A stretch of DNA of 64,000 bases, taken from NCBI RefSeq assembly GCF_947498515.1, contig NZ_CANMKO010000009.1:62001-126000 (forward strand). The letters run 5' to 3'. The DNA comes from an uncultured Pelagimonas sp. Its GTDB lineage: Bacteria > Pseudomonadota > Alphaproteobacteria > Rhodobacterales > Rhodobacteraceae. The position numbers and the translations under genes are program-made. Shown piece by piece: positions 49,689-59,004 of the stretch; positions within the stretch are counted from its first letter, which is position 1, and every line of letters begins with the position of its first letter. Under the pieces are notes generated by a model. It was not told the origin of the DNA and made no database searches. It saw only the letters and a program-made list of their open reading frames with translations.

Positions 49689-52178
49689 TTAGTCCAACGT
49701 CCGTGTGATTTCTTCACGTTCGAAGATTTCGATCACGTCATCAGCGCGAATATCATCGTAGTTCTCGAACGCCATACCACATTCCTGACCCGACTGAACT
49801 TCGGCGACTTCGTCTTTGAAGCGCTTGAGCGTTTTCAGCGTGCCTTCGTGGATCACAACGTTGTCGCGTAGCAGGCGTACACCGGCCGAACGGCGTGCAA
49901 CGCCTTCGGTGACGATACAACCTGCAACCTTGCCAACGCCGGTAACCTTGAACACGTCCTTGATGGTCGCGTAGCCAATGAAGTTTTCGCGGATCTCTTT
50001 AGAGAGCAAGCCAGAGGCCGCCGCTTTGACATCATCCACAAGGTCATAGATCACGCTGTAATAGCGGATTTCCACGCCCTTTTGGTTGGCCGAGTTACGC
50101 GCCGATGCGTTTGCACGAACGTTAAAGCCAATGACCGGACATCCGGAGGCTTCAGCAAGGCTGACATCGGATTCGGTGATCGCACCAACACCAGAGTGCA
50201 GGACACGAACGCGGACTTCGCCGTTGCCGACTTTTTCCAGCGCCTGAACGATGGCTTCCGAAGAGCCTTGAACGTCTGCTTTGACCAAAACGGGAAGTTC
50301 GGAAACATCCTCGTCTTCTTTGGCCTTCTGCATCAGCTGTTCCAAGGTGGTTGCGGCACCCGCTGCGGCGCGCTTTTCCTTGGCAAGGTTGGCACGATAC
50401 TCGGCGATTTCACGCGCCTGTGCATCGGTTTCAACCACGTTCAAAACGTCACCGGCTTCGGGTGTGCCATTGAGGCCAAGAACCTCACAAGGTACGGACG
50501 GGCCAGCTTCTTTGATGCGCTCGCCTTTGTCATTGATCAGCGCACGAACCTTACCGTACTGCTCACCCACAACAAAGATATCGCCCAATTTCAGCGTACC
50601 TGTCTGAACCAGAACCGTGGCAACAGGGCCGCGACCCACATCAAGCTTGGCCTCAATCACCGCGCCTTCGGCGTTGCGATCTGGGTTGGCTTTCAGTTCA
50701 AGAATCTCAGCCTGAAGCGCGATTGCGTCGAGCAATTCATTGAGGCCCTGACCAGTGATTGCGGACACTTCAACGTCCTGAACTTCACCGGACATCTGCT
50801 CCACGACAACTTCGTGTTGCAGAAGGTCTGTGCGCACCTTGGTTGGGTTCGCTGCAGGGCGGTCGATCTTGTTGATCGCCACGATCATCGGAACACCGGC
50901 GGCTTTGGCGTGGTTGATCGCTTCGACGGTCTGCGGCATCACCGCATCGTCCGCCGCAACAACCAGAACCACGATATCCGTGACCTGAGCACCACGTGAA
51001 CGCATCGATGTAAAGGCTGCGTGGCCCGGAGTATCGAGGAAGCTCAACACGGACCCACTACTGGTCGTGACCTGATACGCACCGATGTGCTGAGTGATCC
51101 CACCAGCTTCGCCAGCGGTTACTTTGGCGTCGCGGATTGCGTCCAGCAAAGATGTCTTACCGTGGTCAACGTGGCCCATGATGGTGATGACAGGTGGGCG
51201 AGATTTCAGATCCTCGTCCTTGTCTTCAACCGTTTGGATCACGTCTTCGACGTCCGCGTCAGAAACGCGGGTGATCTTGTGGCCGAACTCTTCGATGATC
51301 AATTCTGCGGTGTCCGCATCGATCGACTGGTTCTGAGTCGCCATGATGCCGCTATTCATCAGCGCCTTGATAACGTCGCCGACTTTTTCAGTCATCCGGT
51401 TTGCCAATTCGGCAACCGTGATTGCTTCTGGCAACTGAACGTCACGAACAACCTTTTCACGCTGCTGCTGACCACCCATCGCTTTTTGACGAGCGCGCTC
51501 TTGCTTCCGCTTCATCGCGGCCATGGATTTGTGACGGTTGCCGCCACCACCCAATGCCTGATTTAGCGTCAATTTGCCGGACCGACGGTTGTCATCGCGG
51601 CTACGTGTGTTGCGCGCGTTACGATCTGTGCGATCGTTCCCACGGTCATCACGGCGCGGTGTCGCCTCTTTGGGTTTGTTGCGATTCGGTGCTTCTTCGC
51701 CGCGTGCCGGAGCAGGCGCAGGTGTCGCAGCCGCGCGCTTAGCCGCCTCGGCCGCTTCTTCCGCTTTGCGCTTCTCGTCCTCGGCCTTTTTGCGGGCGCG
51801 CTCTTCAGCTTCGGCCGCTTCTTTGGCTTTGCGTTCCTTTTCGGCACGCATGCGCTCACGCTCTTCAGCGCGGGCTTTTTCCTCAGCAGCGCGCTTGGCT
51901 GTCTCTTCGGCTTCACGGGCTTTAGCAGCCTGTAACGCCTTGAGACGACGATCCATTTCAGCATCAGTGATGCCCGCAGGACGCTTGCCGCCTGGGCCAG
52001 ATGGACCTACGCCCGGACCTCTTCCGCCGCCGGCACCCGGCTTGGGTACCACAACGCGTTTGCGCTTGGTTTCCACCACGACGTTCTTGGTGCGCCCATG
52101 GCTGAAGCTCTGCTTCACGTTGCCCGAACGGGCCCCACCACGCAAACCCAATGTCTTTTTGCCGTCGTTATCGCTCAT
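49689..52178 (-). CDS. infB: Translation initiation factor IF-2
   Basis: An 829-residue IF-2. Residues about 60-200 are a highly charged Lys/Glu/Ala/Arg-rich linker. The G domain starts near residue 330 with [15 protein letters not shown], followed by D-T-P-G-H in [10 protein letters not shown] and NKID in AINKIDRP; domains II-IV and the fMet-tRNA-binding C-terminus follow. It places initiator tRNA on the 30S subunit and promotes subunit joining. It starts eight bases after ylxR, which is normal for the rimP-nusA-ylxR-infB operon; rbfA and truB would be expected beyond but are not here, since the terminator follows. Confidence 0.99.
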   Translation of the reverse strand: MSDNDGKKTLGLRGGARSGNVKQSFSHGRTKNVVVETKRKRVVVPKPGAGGGRGPGVGPSGPGGKRPAGITDAEMDRRLKALQAAKAREAEETAKRAAEEKARAEERERMRAEKERKAKEAAEAEERARKKAEDEKRKAEEAAEAAKRAAATPAPAPARGEEAPNRNKPKEATPRRDDRGNDRTDRNARNTRSRDDNRRSGKLTLNQALGGGGNRHKSMAAMKRKQERARQKAMGGQQQREKVVRDVQLPEAITVAELANRMTEKVGDVIKALMNSGIMATQNQSIDADTAELIIEEFGHKITRVSDADVEDVIQTVEDKDEDLKSRPPVITIMGHVDHGKTSLLDAIRDAKVTAGEAGGITQHIGAYQVTTSSGSVLSFLDTPGHAAFTSMRSRGAQVTDIVVLVVAADDAVMPQTVEAINHAKAAGVPMIVAINKIDRPAANPTKVRTDLLQHEVVVEQMSGEVQDVEVSAITGQGLNELLDAIALQAEILELKANPDRNAEGAVIEAKLDVGRGPVATVLVQTGTLKLGDIFVVGEQYGKVRALINDKGERIKEAGPSVPCEVLGLNGTPEAGDVLNVVETDAQAREIAEYRANLAKEKRAAAGAATTLEQLMQKAKEDEDVSELPVLVKADVQGSSEAIVQALEKVGNGEVRVRVLHSGVGAITESDVSLAEASGCPVIGFNVRANASARNSANQKGVEIRYYSVIYDLVDDVKAAASGLLSKEIRENFIGYATIKDVFKVTGVGKVAGCIVTEGVARRSAGVRLLRDNVVIHEGTLKTLKRFKDEVAEVQSGQECGMAFENYDDIRADDVIEIFEREEITRTLD

Positions 52179-52186
52179 GAAGCTTC

Positions 52187-52837
52187 TTATCCTTTCCGGC
52201 GGCCGCTGCCGCCGCGATCCGTGCTTTTCGTCCCAGATTTGGACGCCTGAGCACGCATACCCTTCAATCTTTGGGCTTCCTCTACAACACGTGAGGCCAG
52301 ACCACCAGTGCCAAGCGCCGCATGTATCACAGATTGACGTCCAAACGCCATTCCCAACTCATCTGCAGACAGCCACCCAATGTAGGTTCCACCATAAGGT
52401 GTGCTGAGCTTGGACTTGCCACGCTCAGAGCCGTCATTCGCCTGGATCAGCACGCTGGCCTCTTCTTTACCCAGCCAATCCTTAACCTTCTCATAGCCTG
52501 CAACCGCGTCACCAGATTTCCGGGCAAGGCTGATCAAATCGATCACCCGCCGCGACAACATCTGCTCAAGCAGGTCCAGCATCCCATCGGGAACCTGAAC
52601 CGGCTGTTTCAGTGACCGCTGGAACAAACCCTTTTTCAGGGCCATTTCCAGCGCCGTGCGGTCAGAACTTACATATACGCCCCGACCGGGCAGTTTTCCA
52701 GCAAGATCGGGCACAATTCGCCCATCGGGACCCAAAACAAAGCGAATTAGGCCGCATTTCGGCTGTGTCTCGCCTGTGGCGATGCACTTACGCTCCGGCC
52801 CGTCTTCACGGTTTTTGTTGTGGCCACCTCTGGACAT
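52187..52837 (-). CDS. ylxR: YlxR (DUF448) RNA-binding protein with L7Ae-like domain
   Basis: A 216-residue protein. The N-terminal YlxR domain (about 15-90) has the R-K-C-I-A-T-G-E segment, [16 protein letters not shown] and GRGVYVS; the second domain (about 95-190) resembles ribosomal protein L7Ae/L30e, as usual in alphaproteobacterial fusions. The C-terminal 30 residues are basic and disordered. It is a conserved RNA-binding member of the nusA-infB operon; its exact role is unclear. It starts five bases after nusA and ends eight bases before infB. Confidence 0.93.
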   Translation of the reverse strand: MSRGGHNKNREDGPERKCIATGETQPKCGLIRFVLGPDGRIVPDLAGKLPGRGVYVSSDRTALEMALKKGLFQRSLKQPVQVPDGMLDLLEQMLSRRVIDLISLARKSGDAVAGYEKVKDWLGKEEASVLIQANDGSERGKSKLSTPYGGTYIGWLSADELGMAFGRQSVIHAALGTGGLASRVVEEAQRLKGMRAQASKSGTKSTDRGGSGRRKG

Positions 52838-52842
52838 CAGTT

Positions 52843-54465
52843 TCAGACCTCTTCGTCAGTCGAGTCGCTGTCTTCGCCTTCGGCCTCTTCGGCGTCGGCT
52901 TCCAAATCAGCGGGGTCAACCCAACCCAACAGGATACGGGCGGTCATGACCATGCTCTGCGCGTCTTCCAACGAGACATCGAATTTCTCGAGCAGACCGT
53001 CATCTTTGACGCGCTGACCATCAACGGTCGTCCAGCCACCGGCAAGTTCCCAGTCGGCGCAGGTCGCAAAGTCTTCGAGCGACAAAACACCGTCTTCTGC
53101 CAGAGCTTCGATCATCTGAGGCGTCATGCCTTCGAACCCGATCAGGTTCTCCTGCACACCCAGTTCATGAGCACGGGCAAGCGCCTTGCGGGCTTGTTCT
53201 TCTAGGAACTCACGGGCACGGGTCTGAAGCTCGTTGGCGGTGCCTTCGTCAACACCGTCAATGACCAAGAGTTCATCCTGCTCAACGTAAGCAACTTCTT
53301 CGAGGTTGGTGAACCCTTCGGACACCAACAGCTGGGCAAAGAATTCGTCGACGTCCAGTGTTTCCATGAACAGCTTGGTGCGCACTTCGAATTCGGCCTG
53401 ACGACGCTTGGATTCTTCTTCCTCGGTCATGATGTCGATATCGAGAGCGGTCAGTTGTGACGCAAGACGCACGTTTTGACCACGACGACCAATCGCCAAA
53501 GACAGCTGTTCGTCGGGAACAACAACTTCGATGCGCTCGGCTTCTTCATCCAGAACAACCTTGGTCACTTCTGCGGGCTGCAATGCGTTCACAAGGAAGG
53601 TTGGAACATCTTCGTTCCAAGGGATGATGTCGATCTTTTCGCCCTGAAGCTCGTTTACAACGGCCTGAACGCGCGATCCGCGCATACCAACACAGGCCCC
53701 AACAGGGTCGATGCCGCCGTCATAGGAAATCACGGCAATCTTGGCGCGCGAACCGGGGTCACGGGCCACGGCTTTGATTTCGATGATGCCGTCATAGATT
53801 TCCGGCACTTCCATCTTAAACAGCTCTGACATGAATTCAGGCGCGGTCCGGCTCAGGAAAATCTGTGGGCCACGGGTCTCGCGACGGACATCTTTGATGT
53901 AGCAGCGAATACGATCACCGGGGCGATAGCTTTCACGGCCAATCTTTTCATTGCGGCGCAGGATGGCTTCGCCACGACCGACGTCAACGATGACATTGCC
54001 ATATTCTTCGCGCTTGACCGACCCATTGATAATGGTGCCGTTGCGATCTTTGAATTCGTCGTACTGACGATCACGCTCTGCTTCGCGGACTTTCTGAAGG
54101 ATAACCTGCTTGGCGCTTTGCGCAGCAATACGACCAAGTTCAACCGGGGGAACTTCTTCGACAAAGGTCTGACCAACCTGAGGATCGGCCATATATTGCT
54201 TGGCTGACTCAACGGTCATTTCCGCTTGATAATTCTCAAGCTCTTCGTCCTCGACCACGGTGCGAACACGGGTAAAGGTTGCCTTGCCGGTCTTGCGGTC
54301 GATCGACACGCGAATGTCCATCTCCGCGCCGTAACGCGACTTGGCCGCCCGTGCGAGCGATTCTTCCATCGCTTCGACAACCAGACCGGGGTCGATCATC
54401 TTTTCGCGGGCCACGGCCTCGGCGGTTTGCAACAGCTCAAGCTGGTTGGCAGAGGTGATTGCCAT
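52843..54465 (-). CDS. nusA: Transcription termination/antitermination protein NusA
   Basis: A 540-residue NusA: N-terminal RNA-polymerase-binding domain (1-130), S1 domain (about 135-200), two KH domains (about 230-345, with the DPVGACVGMRGSRVQAVVNE motif) and a C-terminal region with two acidic repeats (about 365-500) as in E. coli, ending in a very acidic tail. It modulates pausing and Rho-independent termination. AGGAGG lies inside the 3' end of rimP, two bases upstream of the gene, giving tight coupling. Since NusA promotes intrinsic termination, the leader terminator at 55.1 kb could give feedback. Confidence 0.98.
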   Translation of the reverse strand: MAITSANQLELLQTAEAVAREKMIDPGLVVEAMEESLARAAKSRYGAEMDIRVSIDRKTGKATFTRVRTVVEDEELENYQAEMTVESAKQYMADPQVGQTFVEEVPPVELGRIAAQSAKQVILQKVREAERDRQYDEFKDRNGTIINGSVKREEYGNVIVDVGRGEAILRRNEKIGRESYRPGDRIRCYIKDVRRETRGPQIFLSRTAPEFMSELFKMEVPEIYDGIIEIKAVARDPGSRAKIAVISYDGGIDPVGACVGMRGSRVQAVVNELQGEKIDIIPWNEDVPTFLVNALQPAEVTKVVLDEEAERIEVVVPDEQLSLAIGRRGQNVRLASQLTALDIDIMTEEEESKRRQAEFEVRTKLFMETLDVDEFFAQLLVSEGFTNLEEVAYVEQDELLVIDGVDEGTANELQTRAREFLEEQARKALARAHELGVQENLIGFEGMTPQMIEALAEDGVLSLEDFATCADWELAGGWTTVDGQRVKDDGLLEKFDVSLEDAQSMVMTARILLGWVDPADLEADAEEAEGEDSDSTDEEV

Positions 54466-54467
54466 GT

Positions 54468-55049
54468 TCAGTCCTCCTGAGGGCCGTCTTCGGCCTCGAT
54501 CTCGTCAAACTTGGTTTCATCCACGGCCTGCGCTTTGCGCGCCCGCAGCATTTCTGTAACCAGCTCGTCGGTCATGACGAGCTTGGCTTCGGACAGCCAG
54601 TCATAATTCAGACCAACTGTGATGGTTTCTCCGTCCTGATCCAGATTGATCAAAACATCTTGCTCTTCAACACCGGCCAGAATGCCGCGAAACCGCTTGC
54701 GCCCGTCAATCAGGTCGCTGGTTTCTAGCTTGGCTTCATAGCCTTCAAAATTGGCAAAGTCCTTGAGGCGGGTCAAAGGACGGTCGATTCCGGGGCTGGA
54801 CACCTCAAGGGTATAGGCCTCAACAACCGGGTCTTCGACATCCAAAATGGCACTGACTTCGTTGGAAATCTTGGCGCATTCGTCGACTTCGATGCCACCC
54901 TCGGGGCGTTCGGCCATGATCTGTAGGGTCTTGGTGTTGCCGCCCATCAGGCGAATGCGCACCAGCTCAAACCCCAAATCCTCGATCACCGGGGCGATAA
55001 TGTCAGCCAGACGCCGATCCATGGCGGATTTGGCGATTAGATCACTCAT
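54468..55049 (-). CDS. rimP: Ribosome maturation factor RimP
   Basis: A 193-residue RimP: the N-terminal alpha/beta domain (about 10-90, with [12 protein letters not shown] near 26) and the C-terminal SH3-like domain (about 95-165), where [10 protein letters not shown] is the family hallmark. It is needed for 30S subunit maturation. AAAGG lies about nine bases before the ATG. It leads the rimP-nusA-ylxR-infB operon. The tail of about 25 acidic residues at the C-terminus ([11 protein letters not shown]) is a lineage extension. Confidence 0.96.
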   Translation of the reverse strand: MSDLIAKSAMDRRLADIIAPVIEDLGFELVRIRLMGGNTKTLQIMAERPEGGIEVDECAKISNEVSAILDVEDPVVEAYTLEVSSPGIDRPLTRLKDFANFEGYEAKLETSDLIDGRKRFRGILAGVEEQDVLINLDQDGETITVGLNYDWLSEAKLVMTDELVTEMLRARKAQAVDETKFDEIEAEDGPQED

Positions 55050-55097
55050 GTGTTCTGCCTTTCAGGCATTGGATGCAGGCATGTTTCCTGCGGGCAT

Positions 55098-55120
55098 AAA
55101 AAAACGGGCCAGCGGCCCGT
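55098..55120 (-). terminator. Leader terminator upstream of rimP
   Basis: On the minus strand a perfect 7 bp stem (ACGGGCC with GGCCCGT, GCT loop) is followed by a T tract (TTTTTT). It lies about 50 bases upstream of the rimP ATG and downstream of the likely promoter, so it is placed to attenuate the operon. Confidence 0.8.
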
Positions 55121-55174
55121 GCGTATTGTCCGGTGGGTGATGGGTTTGGCCCCCAGCACTCCGCTGTTGAGGGG

Positions 55175-55203
55175 GATATAGGGGAGCAATGCGATTTTAG
55201 CAA
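55175..55203 (-). promoter_or_regulatory. Candidate promoter of the rimP-nusA-infB operon
   Basis: On the minus strand TTGCTA (55203-55198) and TATATC (55180-55175) are separated by exactly 17 bases. It is upstream of the leader terminator. Both hexamers match the sigma70 consensus at four of six bases. Confidence 0.5.
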
Positions 55204-55267
55204 GGGGATTCGCGCAGGTTCTCCGGTTCACCACAGGGGAAGCCATTCGGGCACCAACCGCCTCCGC

Positions 55268-55316
55268 CCTTCATCTTGCCAAATGAACTCTGGGGATCTG
55301 GGGCAACGCCCCCGCC
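55268..55316 (-). repeat. Intergenic repeat element, copy 2
   Basis: Read on the minus strand this holds GGGGGCGTTGCCCC followed by TCCCCAGAGTTCATTTGG and AAGATGAAG. It matches the element after polA (13290-13353): 13 of 14 in the hairpin and 20 of 28 in the second block. The spacer between blocks is shorter (about 3 bases instead of 17). Confidence 0.5.
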
Positions 55317-55346
55317 GGTCGCAGCGCTAAGGCACTGCGAAATCCA

Positions 55347-56051
55347 TCACGATACTTCAATCACGCTTTTGTCGATTGAAAGAACATAGCCACGCCGCGC
55401 AATGTTCTTGACCAAAAGTTCCGAGACCAACTGATTGCCTAACCCATCACGCAACCGCTTGATGCGTGTCGCACCCGCGGCCTCTTCACAATCGGTTTCA
55501 TTGCGCCCCGAAATCACCGCTTCGATCTGGGCCCCGGTCATGATGTCATCATCCATCCGCGCCTCGGCCAAAACCGCCATGGTTTCCATCATCGCGTCGG
55601 TTAATTTGAACCCCATCGTATTCAGGTACACTTTGTTCTCTGCCCGCGAGATCACCAAGGAACTGACTTCGATGCCCGACCGCTCAATTGTCGCCATGCG
55701 CCGGTTTAGCGCGACCAGCATCACAAGAAACACCATTGCGGCGATCAACATGGCGGCGGCGAAAATCAACAAAACAAAGATCACCATGCGATAGCTTGTC
55801 AGCGTGTCGCCAAAGGCGGTGCCGCTTTGGGCCAGAATCTCCAACAGTTTCACCACGGGTTGGGCGGTGAGGTTATCGTTTTCGACAAAGATCTTTTCGA
55901 CCCGCGCATTAAACGCGTTGGCGTCGGGCAGGGTTAACAAAAGCATCACACCAGACAGCACAAGGATCGCCACGATGACGGCGATCCCAATAGTGACGAT
56001 CCGGTTGCCTGCGCGCAGGCTGTCAGTAACGGAGGTAGTACTCACCAGCAT
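55347..56051 (-). CDS. Membrane-anchored protein with C-terminal winged-helix-like domain
   Basis: A 234-residue protein with two hydrophobic helices, at about residues 17-40 and 88-112, enclosing an extracytoplasmic loop of about 47 residues, and a cytoplasmic C-terminal domain. From about residue 147 the pattern GFKLTDAMMETMAVLAEA, then RIKRLRDGLGNQLVSELLV and RRGYVLSID, matches the OmpR/PhoB winged helix (turn, RLR recognition helix, R-G-Y-V-L wing). This would be a ToxR/CadC-like one-component regulator with reversed order. ATG 56051 has AAAGG upstream. It overlaps the small exported-protein gene by 29 bases, so they are likely a pair. The domain call is by eye. Confidence 0.68.
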   Translation of the reverse strand: MLVSTTSVTDSLRAGNRIVTIGIAVIVAILVLSGVMLLLTLPDANAFNARVEKIFVENDNLTAQPVVKLLEILAQSGTAFGDTLTSYRMVIFVLLIFAAAMLIAAMVFLVMLVALNRRMATIERSGIEVSSLVISRAENKVYLNTMGFKLTDAMMETMAVLAEARMDDDIMTGAQIEAVISGRNETDCEEAAGATRIKRLRDGLGNQLVSELLVKNIARRGYVLSIDKSVIEVS

Positions 56052-56307
56052 TTGCCTTTTTCGCGCCCGAAGGCGGGTTTTGTGACAGACCCACAACATT
56101 CAGCAAGGTCCAACCACCGGCAGACACCCGCCGGCTTGCCAATCCTGCGGCTTGTCCCGCGCTTGGGCAAGACCCCCGAAGTGACAGGATGCCGTAGTGA
56201 AGGCGGAGGGGATTATCCTTTTTGGCTTTGTATTCGACAAAGCAATCGGCCATCGCTCCGGTGGGAAGGGCGAGCGCGATCAGAAGGGGGGCTATGAAAT
56301 GTCTCAT
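56023..56307 (-). CDS. Small exported protein of unknown function
   Basis: A 94-residue protein with a signal peptide of about 19 residues (ALALPTGAMA), a cysteine shortly after, CFVEYKAKKDNPLRLHYG, and a second cysteine in LRGSCPS. The mature protein has about 75 residues and ends A-G-E-Y-Y-L-R-Y. The C-S-x-x-A-like region is followed by a WTLLNVVGLS strand. The frame extends upstream by 16 codons but ATG 56307 has GGGGA nearby. It overlaps the start of the winged-helix membrane gene by 29 bases; the co-occurrence suggests a sensor and its envelope partner, which is inference only. Confidence 0.72.
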   Translation of the reverse strand: MRHFIAPLLIALALPTGAMADCFVEYKAKKDNPLRLHYGILSLRGSCPSAGQAAGLASRRVSAGGWTLLNVVGLSQNPPSGAKKANAGEYYLRY

Positions 56308-56485
56308 GTCCCCAACCTGCTCCGAGCGGCGATGAAATTCAATAACACGCAGCAACGATGAGCTTTTTCAGGGCGGATATTTGATAACCAAGCGCTGTTA
56401 TTGCCCGATTTCGAGGGGGAAGGGCAGGGTTGGTCTATCGGCGCTGATCTGCAGCGCAAGGATTTAAACCCGAGAGGAGAACAAC

Positions 56486-56950
56486 ATGTCTGCCAAGTTC
56501 ATAACCGGTGTTTTGACCGCCGCTGCCCTGATCACGGCGCTCGCCGCCGCCCCAGCCCAAGCGCGCAATAACAATGATGCCTTTAAGAAAGTGGTGATCG
56601 GCGCGACGACCTTTTACTTACTCAACGAATTGATCCGCGAAGCCGAACGCAACAATGGCGGCAAGGTTATCATTGGCCACGGGCGCGATAACGGACGCGG
56701 TCATGGTGGCCACGGTGGGTACAAAACCAAAAAGCCGCCGATTCCCAAACATTGTATCCGCTCAACCCACGGCAAAAAGTCAGACCGCCGCCGGGTCGCG
56801 ACGCGCAATTGCCTCAAGCATAATTATCGTGGGTTCAAGCGGTTGCCCAAAGCCTGCAAAACATCGTTCTGGCAGCGTGGCAACAAGCGCAAAGGTTATG
56901 GCGTACGCTGCCTGCGCAACCACGGTTTCCGCGTCTCCGGTCGTCGGTAA
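56486..56950 (+). CDS. Secreted, highly basic protein of unknown function
   Basis: A 154-residue protein with a signal peptide (about 1-26, ending P-A-Q-A) and a mature region rich in Arg, Lys, Gly and His. A GHGRDNGRGHGGHGGYKTK stretch lies near residue 64, followed by a domain with four cysteines (KHCIRSTH, RNCLKHNY, PKACKTS, VRCLRNHG) that could form two disulfides. The domain is not recognised; its basic nature suggests binding to DNA, polyanionic glycans or LPS. AGAGGAGA precedes the ATG. It has its own promoter region and a terminator after it. Confidence 0.75.
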   Translation: MSAKFITGVLTAAALITALAAAPAQARNNNDAFKKVVIGATTFYLLNELIREAERNNGGKVIIGHGRDNGRGHGGHGGYKTKKPPIPKHCIRSTHGKKSDRRRVATRNCLKHNYRGFKRLPKACKTSFWQRGNKRKGYGVRCLRNHGFRVSGRR

Positions 56951-57010
56951 CGTCTAAAACGAGCAGTCCCTCGCATGGGCGAGGGATGGGGGCCTGTCCC
57001 GCCCCTGCGT

Positions 57011-57040
57011 GAAGGGCCCCAGATCTTGGGGCCCTTCTTT
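57011..57040 (+). terminator. Strong hairpin terminator after the basic secreted protein gene
   Basis: A perfect 11 bp stem (GAAGGGCCCCA with TGGGGCCCTTC, five-base loop) is followed by TTTGTGTTC. A smaller perfect 7 bp hairpin lies just before it at 56968-56985. Together they separate the convergent permease gene. Confidence 0.75.
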
Positions 57041-57048
57041 GTGTTCGG

Positions 57049-58407
57049 TCAGTCCAAGTTTTCGGGCAAAACCAAGTTCAGGATGATCGACAGCGCCGCA
57101 GCAGGAAGCAGGCCGGAGGTCATCAGGATTTTTGCCGTTGCAGGCAAGTGCTGCAATGCATCGGGTTCCAGTTGCAGGCCAAGGCCAACCGCCAAGGATA
57201 CCGCGAAGATCACCATGTTGCGACGATCCCAGGTCACGTCCGACAACATGTTGATACCTGCCGCCGCGACCATGCCGAACATGACAATCACTCCACCGCC
57301 AAGAACATTGATCGGAACGGTGCGGATGATCGCGCCAATCATCGGCACACAACCCGCAAGGATCAAGAAGATCGCGCCGATTGTGACCACATGGCGGCTC
57401 ATGATGCCGGTCATGGAGATCAGGCCGACGTTCTGGCTAAAGGAGGTGTTGGGAAGACCGCCAAACAGACCGGCGATGGTTGTGCCAAGACCGTCCGCAA
57501 AGGTGGCCCCGGTGATTTCCTTGTCGGTGGCTTCGCGACCTGCGCCGCCTTTGGTGATGCCGGATGTATCACCCACAGTTTCGATGGCCGAGATTACCGC
57601 CATAAAGCACATGCCGATCACGATGGCCCAGTTGATCTCCCAACCCCATTTAAACGGTTCGGGAAGGGCAAAGAGCGCGGCTTTGCCAACATTGCCGAAA
57701 TTCACCTGACCCATGGCCAGTGCCACAACATAGCCAACGATGATGCCGACCAGAACGGCGGCGACGGAGAGCATGCCTTTGGTAAAGAATTTCAGCGCCA
57801 GTGTGACGACAATCACCACGATGGCCGGGAACCACATGGCGAGCGTGCCGTATTCGGGTTTGCCTTTGAGAGGCACACCACCAGCAGAATACTGAATGCC
57901 GACTTTGACCAAGGCCAAGCCGATCATCAACACGATCAGGCCGGTGACAAGTGGCGGCAAGGCAAAGCGGATTTTGCCGATGACCGTACCAAGGATGAAG
58001 TGGAAGATGCCGCCGATAACCACACCGGTCATCAAGGCCCCCATGGCCCCGGCTCCTTGGCCCGCCACGGCGGGGATCATCACAGGCAGGAAGGCAAACG
58101 AGGTGCCTTGGACGATGGGCAAACGTGCGCCAACCGGACCCATGCCGATGGTTTGAAACAGGGTTGCGATGCCCGCAAATAGCATCGACATTTGGATCAT
58201 ATAGGTCATGTCAGGGAAACCGAGTGCCCCCTGATCCGAGCCAAAGCCAAAGCCCGCGGCCCCGGCGATGATAATAGCGGGGGTGACGTTTGAGACAAAC
58301 ATCGCCAGCACGTGTTGAATGCCCAGTGGCACGGCCTTTGCCAAAGGCGGGGTAAAGTTGGGATCGGCCAGCTGTTCTGGCGTCCCTAGCGCGTTTCCGG
58401 TTGTCAT
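57049..58407 (-). CDS. NCS2 family nucleobase (urate/xanthine) permease
   Basis: A 452-residue transporter of the nucleobase:cation symporter-2 family with about 12-14 membrane helices. Family motifs are seen: PVIVQGTSFAF-like VGARLPIVQGTSFAF near residue 92, the E-T-V-G-D-T-S-G block near 262 and FGGLPNTSFSQNVGLISMTG near 317 (N-T-x-x-x-Q-N). The G-x-x-x-T-x-F-S-Q-N-V-G form with a Q is typical of urate or xanthine transporters rather than uracil. It is the first downstream member of the ureide catabolism cluster, 61 bases after allA, so urate is the probable substrate. Confidence 0.9.
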   Translation of the reverse strand: MTTGNALGTPEQLADPNFTPPLAKAVPLGIQHVLAMFVSNVTPAIIIAGAAGFGFGSDQGALGFPDMTYMIQMSMLFAGIATLFQTIGMGPVGARLPIVQGTSFAFLPVMIPAVAGQGAGAMGALMTGVVIGGIFHFILGTVIGKIRFALPPLVTGLIVLMIGLALVKVGIQYSAGGVPLKGKPEYGTLAMWFPAIVVIVVTLALKFFTKGMLSVAAVLVGIIVGYVVALAMGQVNFGNVGKAALFALPEPFKWGWEINWAIVIGMCFMAVISAIETVGDTSGITKGGAGREATDKEITGATFADGLGTTIAGLFGGLPNTSFSQNVGLISMTGIMSRHVVTIGAIFLILAGCVPMIGAIIRTVPINVLGGGVIVMFGMVAAAGINMLSDVTWDRRNMVIFAVSLAVGLGLQLEPDALQHLPATAKILMTSGLLPAAALSIILNLVLPENLD

Positions 58408-58468
58408 TTAATGTCCTCTCGGTTGGGGTGGCGGCCTTTCTTTTGGAGCCGTCCACCATGGGGTGGCC

Positions 58469-58954
58469 TTATGGGCCGGTGATGAGCACAGGCTCCTCCA
58501 TCCTGTGTTCGACTAGATTGGTGGTGTTGCCGATCCGATCGAGGACGGCAAAAAGACCGGGGGCGTGCAGCGGGGTCAAAACCCCATGCCACGTGCCCCG
58601 GTGAAAGTTGATCGCCTGACCGGGTTCGGCCAGAAAGGCGTGGATTTTTCCGGGCGTGTCACCGGCGTCGGCGGTGATGACCAGCCAAGGGTTTTGATGC
58701 ATCGGAATAAACGCCTGAGAGCCTTCGGGATGATGTTCAAGCAGGTCGAGCGTGTAGGGTAGGCTACGCGGTTCGGCGCTAAATATATTGAGCCCCGCGC
58801 GCCCCTCAGGCCCGAAATCCAAAGTCGCCCGATCGTGAAAGCGCCTACACATCCCCGCATTGATAATCTTGTCCGGCGCGCCCGAGCAATCAAGCACGTC
58901 GCCAAACGGGGCGAAAGCGGCGGCCGTTAAGGGCAAGGCTTGGATCGTTTGCAT
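58469..58954 (-). CDS. allA: Ureidoglycolate lyase
   Basis: A 161-residue protein of the AllA fold. It opens QTIQALPLTAAAFAPFGDVL, and has the motif INFHRGTWHGVLTPL near residue 110, where the His residues belong to the active site, and FAVLDRIG near 133. It splits ureidoglycolate into glyoxylate and urea. ATG 58954 has AGGAAAC upstream; the frame is open for another 54 codons but without a start site. It follows the ureidoglycine aminohydrolase gene by 50 bases. Confidence 0.93.
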   Translation of the reverse strand: MQTIQALPLTAAAFAPFGDVLDCSGAPDKIINAGMCRRFHDRATLDFGPEGRAGLNIFSAEPRSLPYTLDLLEHHPEGSQAFIPMHQNPWLVITADAGDTPGKIHAFLAEPGQAINFHRGTWHGVLTPLHAPGLFAVLDRIGNTTNLVEHRMEEPVLITGP

Positions 58955-59004
58955 GATGTTTCCTATATCGGGGCGAGGGGTCAGCCTCTCGCGCTCCTCA
59001 TCGT

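Noticed and set aside
50082-50999. Open frame of 305 codons on the plus strand
   Set aside because: It is antisense to infB and has no recognised domain.
55121-55260. Possible tRNA (metY-like) upstream of rimP
   Set aside because: I could not fold a cloverleaf and found no T-loop sequence; only a promoter-like pair, the start of a terminator and hairpins are present.
57148-58182. Open frame of 344 codons on the plus strand
   Set aside because: It is antisense to the nucleobase permease; the product is His/Asp-rich, the usual shadow of hydrophobic codons.
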